From assembly GCA_003149935.1 (NCBI GenBank), contig QAMH01000006.1, positions 62,001-126,000 of the forward strand: a stretch of 64,000 nt of DNA, written 5' to 3'. This DNA is from Coriobacteriia bacterium (lineage in GTDB: Bacteria; Actinomycetota; Coriobacteriia; Coriobacteriales; QAMH01). Positions 57,571-64,000 of this stretch are shown piece by piece. The position numbers and the translations under genes were made by a program. The notes under the pieces were generated by a model, which saw nothing but the letters and a program-made list of their open reading frames with translations, made no database searches and was not told where the DNA came from. The stretch's first letter is position 1, and each line of letters begins with the position of its first letter.

Positions 57571-59115
57571 ATGTACATGCAGATTCGCCTGCCCTTGGCG
57601 TGCCTCGTCATCATGCTCTACTGTCTGCTGCTTTTCCTGCGCAAGCGCCGCCTGCCCACGAAGGCATCTCGCGTGTTTTCCTGCATGGGTTATGTGAGCA
57701 TCGTGAATCTCTGCGCCGCTTCGGTGACGGAGTACACGGTCAACAATCGTGCGCTCGTCCCTGATACCCTCAACTACGGATGGCACCTCGTCTTTCTCGC
57801 CACGCTTGCACTGTGGTGCGCGTTGCTGCTCATCTACGTGCTCATGCTCGTCGAGCGCATGGGCGGGGGAAGCCAGCGAAATCTCATCATCCTCAGCTGC
57901 GCGATTTGCGTGCTCATCATCGCGGCGCAGCTTGTTCTACCCATCGAGTACGTCGATACGCCACAGGGCTCGTATTCGCTCGGACCCAAAGCCTACGTGC
58001 TCTATATCATGGTGGCCTATACGATCACCTTGCTCGTCGTGCTGCTTGCGCGCTATCGTGCGATGCTCGGGCGCATCAACAATCTCGTGCTTTTCGCATC
58101 TCTTTTCGTGCTCGTCGTGGTCGCCCTTGTGCAGATGATCTGGCCCTACATACTCATCACGAGCCCGGGGCTCACCATGGTCATGATCGGTCTCATGGTC
58201 ACCATGGAGGATGCGCGTCTCTACATCTCGCCCAAGACGGGGCTTTACAACTTTCTGGCCTGCAGCACCATGCTTCAGGAACGCATCGCCGAGTCTGACG
58301 AGGTCAAACTTGGCTGCTATCTCTTCTTTGGCAATGAGTCCGAGGTCGCGCGCGCGATGAAGGCGGTCAACGAGCAGGTCGCGTATGCGGGCAGTGGCTT
58401 CATGTGCGGCACCTTCACCGATAACGTGCTGCTCGTGTTGCCGGTACCACGATGGCGGGGCACGACGTCCATGCCCGAGTCGCTGCCCATGCCGAGCAAG
58501 CTCGACGAAGATGTGCGCTGCGAGGCACAGGTGCTTACGCTCGAGGATGTACGTGATGTCCAACAGGTCCGCTACGCCCTGCGGGATGTCTACAACCATT
58601 TTTGGTCAGACTGTCTATATCTTGACGAGCTGACTCATCTCATGCGTCGTCAGGCTTTCACGATGCAGGTCAACGCCATGATCGAGCGCGAGGAACCCTT
58701 CGCCCTGCTCATGATCGATCTCGACAATCTCAAGGGTATCAACGACACCTATGGTCATGCGATGGGGGACAAGGTCCTGCGTAGCGTTGCCAGGGTCTTC
58801 AGCAAGGTCATCCGCTCTTCCGACATTGCCTGCCGCATGGGCGGTGACGAGTTCGCCATTGCCATCTCCGGGACGACCGACAAGGATACCTTGCATGCCA
58901 TTCTCGAACGCATCGACCAGGGCCTCGAACGTATTGACGATTTGCCTGCGGGTGACATGGCGGTGAGCGTTTCGGTGGGCATTCGCGTCCACGACCCATC
59001 AGAAGATGATGTTAGCTTTGCCGATCTATACGCTCAGGCCGATGAAGCGCTCTACAAGGTCAAGCGCTTGGATAAGGGACACTTCGCCTTCTACGAGGAC
59101 GAGATCGGGCATTAG
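57571..59115 (+). CDS. Membrane diguanylate cyclase (GGDEF)
   Basis: 514 residues. About seven TM helices (residues 5-210) form a sensor, a linker region of about 130 residues follows, then a GGDEF domain (about 340-510): DLDNLKGINDTYGHAMGDKV, and the active-site loop GGDEF at 424-428. An I-site RxxD (RSSD, about 415-418) lies five residues before it, so c-di-GMP product inhibition should work. It makes c-di-GMP from two GTP. Its stop overlaps the convergent stop of the next gene by four nt. Confidence 0.9.
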   Translation: MYMQIRLPLACLVIMLYCLLLFLRKRRLPTKASRVFSCMGYVSIVNLCAASVTEYTVNNRALVPDTLNYGWHLVFLATLALWCALLLIYVLMLVERMGGGSQRNLIILSCAICVLIIAAQLVLPIEYVDTPQGSYSLGPKAYVLYIMVAYTITLLVVLLARYRAMLGRINNLVLFASLFVLVVVALVQMIWPYILITSPGLTMVMIGLMVTMEDARLYISPKTGLYNFLACSTMLQERIAESDEVKLGCYLFFGNESEVARAMKAVNEQVAYAGSGFMCGTFTDNVLLVLPVPRWRGTTSMPESLPMPSKLDEDVRCEAQVLTLEDVRDVQQVRYALRDVYNHFWSDCLYLDELTHLMRRQAFTMQVNAMIEREEPFALLMIDLDNLKGINDTYGHAMGDKVLRSVARVFSKVIRSSDIACRMGGDEFAIAISGTTDKDTLHAILERIDQGLERIDDLPAGDMAVSVSVGIRVHDPSEDDVSFADLYAQADEALYKVKRLDKGHFAFYEDEIGH

Positions 59116-60104
59116 GGCTGTTGAGCCGGGATCGAGTACACGGAGCCAGCACCGAAGAGCTTGCCAAAGAGGTACTTGTTACCTGCGGATTCCTCCGATA
59201 TCCAGATGCGCCCGTCGTGGCTTTCGATGCCCTCGCTCATGGGCGGGGCAACGAGGTCTGCCACGAGGTTGTTGCCGTCGAGGAAGTACAGCGGCACCTC
59301 GCGCCCATCGACGAGGAAGGCCGCACCTTGCTGCGCATCGTACACGTCGTAGGTGCGCAGATGCGAGGAGGTGAGCCCGTAGGAGCTCGAGAGCATGATG
59401 TTTCCGTCGGGAAGCACTGCCATGCCCTGGACGGCATCCGGGATGGAATAGACATAGGCTGCCTGCGTGGCGTAGCCAAAGGCGCCGTTTGTGTCTGCCG
59501 GGTAGGCGAGTATGACCCCGGCATTCTCGCTGCCATCAGACGCGATGAGGTGATGCTCCGCAGGGGCGGGATAGCCTGGAATAAGGTGGAAGGTGCCCGC
59601 GTAAAGCGTGTCGTTTTCGATGTTCATGAAGGCCGGCGTGATGTCGAGATCGACTGCGGAGATGGTCTGCACCGCGCTGCCGGCGCTTGCCGAGGCGAGG
59701 TCTGCCGCATTGAGGACGAAGTAGCCATCCTCGCTTGCCAGGAAGGCGTATTGGCTGTTCGTTGTTATGGCCGAGCCGTGGTCATCGTAGATCGAGCCAT
59801 CGGGGAGCATCACGAGCAGACGGGCAACGGTGCCATCGGCATCGCGACGATAGACATACGAGGGGCCACCGCTTGCGTCATAGCCGCTGAAGAACCAGCA
59901 GCTGCCCTCATCGTAATAATCGAGGTCCTGGCACACGAACCCGTCATGGATGCCGGGGATATTGAACTCGCGCTGGGCCTTGGAATAGTACGTGTGGTAT
60001 GCGACGCGCACGTACACGTTGATGACGACGAGGGCGAGGACGAGCACGCCCGCCGCGATGCCGATGGCCCACAGTGCGATGCGCTTGCCCTTGCCCTTCG
60101 TCAT
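59112..60104 (-). CDS. Anchored extracytoplasmic protein, possible beta-propeller
   Basis: 330 residues. A basic start, one TM anchor (about 9-32), and then an exported domain of about 290 residues made of repeated short strands with Gly-Ser-Asp turns (LPDGSIYDDHG, LPDGNIMLSSSYG, ESHDGRIWISEE), suggestive of a beta-propeller. No catalytic motif or named family was recognised. Near-adjacent to the baeRF-like gene on the same strand (17 nt). Confidence 0.65.
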   Translation of the reverse strand: MTKGKGKRIALWAIGIAAGVLVLALVVINVYVRVAYHTYYSKAQREFNIPGIHDGFVCQDLDYYDEGSCWFFSGYDASGGPSYVYRRDADGTVARLLVMLPDGSIYDDHGSAITTNSQYAFLASEDGYFVLNAADLASASAGSAVQTISAVDLDITPAFMNIENDTLYAGTFHLIPGYPAPAEHHLIASDGSENAGVILAYPADTNGAFGYATQAAYVYSIPDAVQGMAVLPDGNIMLSSSYGLTSSHLRTYDVYDAQQGAAFLVDGREVPLYFLDGNNLVADLVAPPMSEGIESHDGRIWISEESAGNKYLFGKLFGAGSVYSIPAQQP

Positions 60105-60121
60105 GATTGCCTACCCGCGAA

Positions 60122-61018
60122 TTAGCTGCCGAGCACTTCGAGCGCGTCGGCGACGAGCTCGCCGCCCGTGAGGCCGCGCGGGTCCTTCTCGATGGCCTTG
60201 GGATACAGGGCCTTGAAGGTGCACACCTCGCGGAAGTCGTGGAGATGCTCCGGTGCGGTCACGAGGATGACGGGGATGTCGGTCTCGTCACGGACGATCT
60301 CGTCGTTCATCACCTTGTCGACATAGCGGAAGAACTTGCGCGCTTCCTCTTGCTTGACGTCATTGCGAGACTTCCACCCGTGATAGGGGGGCAGATGGTC
60401 CTCGAGGCTGTAGTAGTCAAGTGCCGTGACCTCTCCGTCGAACTCCGGGAAGGTCTCGGCGAAGTAGTGCTTGACGTCTTCCGGGAACTCCTCGAAGTGC
60501 ACGCCCTGGTCGTTGCCGTCGAGCACGGCGAAGAAATCGGCGTTGAGGAGCAGAAGCTTGAAACGCGATGCCGTGTCCTCGATGATTTCGCCGTTGAGCT
60601 GGGCGAAGTCGTAATCGTCGCCGACGACGACCTGGGCCTTGGGCGTCATGTCCATGTTGTAGACGTAGCAGGTCTTGACGTTGAGGAAGAAGGCGAGGCC
60701 CTTCTTGGCCTCGAGCCACAGCTCCATATCCTGACGCTTGGACATGTAGTCGAGCTTTTCGAGGATGGGCTTGACCTCACGCTCATCCCAGCTGGCGAGC
60801 AGCTGGCGCTTGGCCTCCTTTGCCAGGTCCTTGAACTCGATGCGATCCCAGTTGTTGCGGCGCATGTCACGCTCGGTGTGCTGGACGGGCATGTAGATGG
60901 AGACGGCGGGTGGCTCCTCGAACTCGAAGTCCGTCTTGATGGTCTTGAAGTCCGCGGGATCGACCTCGTCTATCATGTGTATGCCCTCGACGAGCTCGTG
61001 CATTCTTTCCTTATTCAT
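60122..61018 (-). CDS. baeRF-like (bacterial archaeo-eukaryotic release-factor family) protein
   Basis: 298 residues. The N-part AVSIYMPVQHTERDMRRNNW followed by RIEFKDLAKEAKRQL, then SKRQDMELWLEAKKGLAFFL, LLLLNADFFAVLDGND, and EHLHDFREVCTFKALYPK, matches the bacterial release-factor-like superfamily that resembles eRF1/Pelota. Family knowledge suggests ribosome-rescue or stress roles without direct proof. It is shorter than many members (about 350-400), lacking part of the C-terminal region. AAGGAGG precedes ATG 61018. Confidence 0.7.
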   Translation of the reverse strand: MNKERMHELVEGIHMIDEVDPADFKTIKTDFEFEEPPAVSIYMPVQHTERDMRRNNWDRIEFKDLAKEAKRQLLASWDEREVKPILEKLDYMSKRQDMELWLEAKKGLAFFLNVKTCYVYNMDMTPKAQVVVGDDYDFAQLNGEIIEDTASRFKLLLLNADFFAVLDGNDQGVHFEEFPEDVKHYFAETFPEFDGEVTALDYYSLEDHLPPYHGWKSRNDVKQEEARKFFRYVDKVMNDEIVRDETDIPVILVTAPEHLHDFREVCTFKALYPKAIEKDPRGLTGGELVADALEVLGS

Positions 61019-61135
61019 GGGGAGCCTCCTTCTCTCGCCATATATATTCTATAGATAGAATAGCACGTTTATGGGCTATTTGTATCCGTTCACGGAATAA
61101 TATGAGAATGTTATTGAAATCTGTAATGGAGAGAT

Positions 61136-61182
61136 AGGACGGGGAATGAGACAGGGGGCCAGACTGGTGACGCAGGACGGGG
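61136..61182 (+). repeat. IS30 left inverted repeat
   Basis: 47 bp, perfect complement of 62458-62504. AGGACGGGG occurs at both its outer and inner end. Confidence 0.9.
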
Positions 61183-61187
61183 CGGGT

Positions 61188-62378
61188 TCAGGCGATCATT
61201 GCACCTTCCGCCAACACTTCCTGCATAGCCTCGGAAGGGAACTTCCAGCCCAGGACCTTCCTCGGACGGTTGTTGAGCAGCCACCGCACCTTGCCCACCT
61301 CTTCGTCCGACACCTCCGTGAAGTCAGTCTCTTTGGGGAAGAACTCCCTGATCAGCCCGTTCACATTCTCATTGGTGGGCCGCTGCCAAGGAGAGTGCGG
61401 ATCGCAGAAATACACCTCGAAGCCAGAGGAGAGCTTGAACCTGTCCACGCATGCCATCTCCGACCCCTGATCCCAGGTGAGCGTGCGCCTGAGCTCCTCG
61501 GGGATCCCCTCGGCCATCTGCGCCATGCGCTCTGCGACCGTGTCCGCGTCATGGCAGGCCAGCCTCGACATCAAAAGGAAGCGCGACCTTCTCTCCACGA
61601 GGGTTATGAGGCAGCTCGACAGGTCGCTTCCAATGATCAGGTCCCCTTCCCAATGCCCGGGGATGGAGCGGTCACCCGCCTCCGGGGGCCTCTTGGATAT
61701 ATGCGCATCCTTAAGCCAGGGCCTGTTCTTTGCGGGGAGCTTGGATGCCGGTTTGCGACCGCGGCGCTTGGTGCGCAAGGCGTACTCGACGCCGAGCTCA
61801 TGGCGCAGCGTCCCGTAGCCTTGCACATAAAGGGACTGGTATATCGTCTCGTGGCTTATGCGCATCTCCTCGTCATCCGGGAAGTCTTCTTCGATCCGCT
61901 TGGAGACCTGCTCGGGCGACCATCTGCTGGCAAGCATCTGCAGCACATAGGCCCTGAGGGGGCCTCGGGCATCGAGCTTGCGGGGTTTTGGCCTTTTCGC
62001 CTTCTTCCTCGCATCAAGCTGGGCGTGCCTCGGATCGTAGGGTCCTTGCACCCGGGAAAGCTCGCGAGCGACGGTCGTCCTGCTGATGTTCATTTTATCG
62101 GCAATCTCTTGGTTGGTGCGCCCGACATCGAGAAGGGCCGCGATAAAGCAGCGGTCCTCGTATGTCAGGCGCTGCTTGGGCGATGTTCTTGCGCTCGGGG
62201 TCGGGCAGCTCGCGGCGTCCATTGTAAGCACCATCCGATCCGGAGGGCGGTCCATTCGGCTCCACTTGAAAACGGCACCACGTCCGATTCCGGTCCGCCT
62301 TGCGCACTCCCTGATCGAATCACCCGCGCGAAGCCTCTCTTTGACCGCCGTCCAATCATCGATAGAGTATTTAGCCAT
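61188..62378 (-). CDS. IS30-family transposase
   Basis: 396 residues. The N-terminal HTH (CARRTGIGRGAVFKWSRM) and a second HTH (TNQEIADKMNISRTTVAREL) precede a DDE integrase core: Asp246 in GHWEGDLIIG, Asp303 in TWDQGSEM and Glu337 in RPTNENVNGLIREFFPK, the IS30 hallmark. It cuts and joins the element ends. ATG 62378 with AAAGGA was chosen; a TTG at 62405 adds nine residues. The reading frame is intact, so the element may be active. Confidence 0.92.
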   Translation of the reverse strand: MAKYSIDDWTAVKERLRAGDSIRECARRTGIGRGAVFKWSRMDRPPDRMVLTMDAASCPTPSARTSPKQRLTYEDRCFIAALLDVGRTNQEIADKMNISRTTVARELSRVQGPYDPRHAQLDARKKAKRPKPRKLDARGPLRAYVLQMLASRWSPEQVSKRIEEDFPDDEEMRISHETIYQSLYVQGYGTLRHELGVEYALRTKRRGRKPASKLPAKNRPWLKDAHISKRPPEAGDRSIPGHWEGDLIIGSDLSSCLITLVERRSRFLLMSRLACHDADTVAERMAQMAEGIPEELRRTLTWDQGSEMACVDRFKLSSGFEVYFCDPHSPWQRPTNENVNGLIREFFPKETDFTEVSDEEVGKVRWLLNNRPRKVLGWKFPSEAMQEVLAEGAMIA

Positions 62379-62424
62379 TGCACCACATCCTTTCCATGCG
62401 TGCAATGACCGCTAGAATCCGCCC

Positions 62425-62461
62425 GGGGATAATGTCACCGTTTATCGGTGACATTATCCCC
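62425..62461. repeat. Perfect 16-bp palindrome at the transposase-promoter end
   Basis: GGGGATAATGTCACCG, a 5-nt loop, CGGTGACATTATCCCC, touching the right inverted repeat by four bases and lying upstream of the transposase start. Not present at the left end. Confidence 0.85.
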
Positions 62462-62504
62462 GTCCTGCGTCACCAGTCTGGCCCCCTGTCTCATTCCCCG
62501 TCCT
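62458..62504 (-). repeat. IS30 right inverted repeat
   Basis: 47 bp, perfect complement of 61136-61182, beginning CCCCGTCCTGCGTCACCAGT. Confidence 0.9.
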
Positions 62505-62554
62505 GTTATACTCTCGATTCATGAACAATCCCGCCAACGAGTGAAGGGCAAATC

Positions 62555-63046
62555 ATGCGTGCGCTGCCAGAACAGAAGCTGGATCCGAGAATCAAGAATG
62601 TTTGGCGTATAAACGACACTATCTGGATCGTTCTGGCGTTTCTCTGCTGCTTCGTCCCGTTCGCGATCATCGCCGCGGTTGACCCCAGCGAAGGGTGGGT
62701 AGCTACCGTGTGCATCGCGCTTATAGCCGCACTCGTCGTCATGCTCGTCATCTTCCTCGTGATTCTGCCGCCGATCCGCTACGTTCGCTGGCGCTACGAG
62801 CTCTCTGACGAATACCTCGACATCGCCAAGGGCATCATCTGGCGCAAGCGCTACATCATCCCGTTCATTCGCGTGCAGAACACCGACACGCGCCAAGGGC
62901 CCATCTTGCGGGCCTTCAAGCTCGCCTCGGTCACGGTTTCCACCGCAGCCGGGTCGCACGAGATTCCCGGTTTGGACACCCAGAGCGCGGAGGCGTTGCG
63001 TGATCGTGCCGCCGAGCTTGCGCGCCTGGCTCGCGAGGACGTGTAA
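62555..63046 (+). CDS. PH-domain membrane protein (YdbS-like)
   Basis: 163 residues. Two TM helices (about 24-43 and 50-72), then a bacterial PH (bPH2/DUF304) domain: VRWRYELSDEYLDIAKGIIW, RKRYIIPFIRVQNTD, GPILRAFKLASVTVSTAAG. Such small proteins are usually paired with a larger multi-PH protein, as here with a TAATG overlap. The Bacillus YdbS/YdbT pair has been linked to antimicrobial resistance; here the role is inferred. AAGGG precedes ATG 62555. Confidence 0.85.
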   Translation: MRALPEQKLDPRIKNVWRINDTIWIVLAFLCCFVPFAIIAAVDPSEGWVATVCIALIAALVVMLVIFLVILPPIRYVRWRYELSDEYLDIAKGIIWRKRYIIPFIRVQNTDTRQGPILRAFKLASVTVSTAAGSHEIPGLDTQSAEALRDRAAELARLAREDV

Positions 63047-64000
63047 TGAGCGAGCAGGATATGCAGAGCCAAGACACCATGGCTGCTTCGGAGCCCGTCA
63101 GGCATCAGGTGCACCATAGCTATATCTGGCTTGGGACGTTGCGGGTCGTTCTCGTCGTGTTCGTCGCCGTGGTCATCTCGATTTTCTCGAGTATCATCGG
63201 CGCCATTTCCGAAGGGATGCATGGTGGGGGAGCCGAAGTCGGTTTCCTGATCGCGGTGACGGCGGGTATCTCGTTCGCCGCGCTTGTCGTCTTCACCGGC
63301 CTGGTCTTCCTCGTTCACTGGTTGGCCTACAAGCGCCTGTACTACGTCCTAGGTCCCGACGAGTTCAATCTCTACAGCGGCATCATCACCAAGAAACGCG
63401 TGCACGTGCCGTACAACAAGGTGCAGTCGGTCGACCAGAAGGCGTCGCTTCTGCAGCGTATCGCCGGCGTGCGCACACTCTACATCGACACGGCCGGCGG
63501 AGCCAACAACAAGGCCATCGTCGTTCCCTACGTCACCAAACACGATGCAGAATGGCTCAGAAGCGAGCTCTTTGCCCGCAAGGATGCCTCGATTCGCGGA
63601 GTGAGCTATCAGGAATCCGTCCGTCCCCAGGCGCAAGCGACGTGTCCCCAGAAGCCGCAAGCCCCCGTGCCACCGCAAGACGAACGCGAGGGACGCAACA
63701 TACTCGACGTAGGCCAGGAAGCATGGGACGAGCTGGGCGGCGTGTTTGCCGGCGAGGCCTATGATGGCGGGCGCGTGAGTTACGAGTACGGTCTTTCCAA
63801 CAAGGAACTCGTCCTGGCAGGGCTTTCCAACAACACGAGCTTCGCTGTTCTGCTCATGGGCATCGTCATCGGCATCGTCGAGCTCATCGGTTCGGCTCTC
63901 GACATCTTGCCCGCTGATGAGGTCGATGTGTTTTCGACGATGGTGCGGGATACGGGCATGCACGTCATCCAGTCGGGTATGTTCGCGCTTGCCGCCACCG
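63046..64000 (+). CDS. PH-domain membrane protein (YdbT-like; 3' partial)
   Basis: Begins at ATG 63046, overlapping the previous stop by one nt, and is still open at the right edge (at least 318 residues). Two TM helices near 34-55 and 65-92 are followed by a PH domain (RLYYVLGPDEFNLYSGIITK, VHVPYNKVQSVDQKASLLQR, GVRTLYIDTAGG). A Pro/Gln-rich linker (about 200-225) and a further TM segment start before the edge. YdbT-like proteins carry two or three such units, so most of the second unit should lie beyond the window. Confidence 0.82.
   Translation, partial: MSEQDMQSQDTMAASEPVRHQVHHSYIWLGTLRVVLVVFVAVVISIFSSIIGAISEGMHGGGAEVGFLIAVTAGISFAALVVFTGLVFLVHWLAYKRLYYVLGPDEFNLYSGIITKKRVHVPYNKVQSVDQKASLLQRIAGVRTLYIDTAGGANNKAIVVPYVTKHDAEWLRSELFARKDASIRGVSYQESVRPQAQATCPQKPQAPVPPQDEREGRNILDVGQEAWDELGGVFAGEAYDGGRVSYEYGLSNKELVLAGLSNNTSFAVLLMGIVIGIVELIGSALDILPADEVDVFSTMVRDTGMHVIQSGMFALAAT

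Larger units (their letters stand above)
61136..62504 (-). mobile_element. IS30-family insertion sequence
   Basis: Bounded by perfect 47-bp inverted repeats (61136-61182 and 62458-62504) and carrying a single full-length transposase on the minus strand. It sits in the gap between the baeRF-like and PH-domain genes, disrupting neither. A short target duplication was not clear at the flanks (GAGAT on the left, GTTAT on the right). Confidence 0.9.

Overview
The window is GC-rich and densely coded, and most likely comes from an anaerobic Actinomycetota of the class Coriobacteriia, probably Eggerthellaceae. The pointers are a 12-TM membrane LuxR regulator beside an OFA-type MFS carrier, a DMSO-reductase-family molybdoenzyme with an Fe-S partner, flavin/Fe-S ene-reductases, YhgE/Pip proteins and a VanRS-like two-component pair. 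This is inferred from gene content; no rRNA or marker gene is present to prove it. No tRNA, rRNA, CRISPR array or phage module was seen.

Layout. 1-9.1 kb: a sortase-anchored pilin/adhesin, cut by the left edge, and two YhgE/Pip membrane proteins. 9.1-12.5 kb: a palindromic repeat, a membrane-anchored C39-like peptidase and a divergent response regulator/histidine kinase pair. 12.6-15.7 kb: an OFA transporter and a membrane LuxR regulator. 16-20 kb: two trigger-factor-like proteins and HtpG. 20-24.7 kb: an aldo/keto-reductase-like protein lacking two catalytic residues, a methyltransferase-RimI fusion, two paralogous membrane proteins, a small acidic repeat protein and a Cys-rich protein. 24.9-30.1 kb: a molybdopterin oxidoreductase with a 4Fe-4S subunit, flanked by two related zinc-ribbon miniproteins and followed by a lactate-permease-family carrier. 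30.5-32.2 kb: a small membrane protein, a TSUP permease and a PPOX-family protein.

32.4-47.4 kb is the most interesting part, an accessory catabolic cluster. It has two paralogous OYE/FAD/4Fe-4S reductases, three SDRs, a SnoaL/NTF2 protein with a BaiE-like Tyr/Asp/His constellation, three tandem EthD-like proteins, an HxlR regulator and three transporters. It resembles bile-acid (bai) and isoflavone-reducing (equol) loci in enzyme classes, but has no CoA ligase or CoA transferase. Four intergenic sites share an aligned motif (CTWAC-N6-GTGCGTW), so the cluster may be one regulon for uptake and stepwise reduction/dehydration of a cyclic steroid-like or polyphenol-like compound.

47.5-64 kb returns to general functions: DUF554 and MerR, a glycine-zipper protein, a copper-type P-ATPase, five tandem copies of a 48-nt palindromic repeat, an MFS-CBS fusion, a GH2 glycosidase divergent from a galactokinase, a diguanylate cyclase with an intact I-site, an anchored extracytoplasmic protein, a baeRF-like protein, an intact IS30-family insertion with perfect 47-bp ends, and two PH-domain (YdbS/YdbT-like) membrane proteins, the last cut by the right edge.
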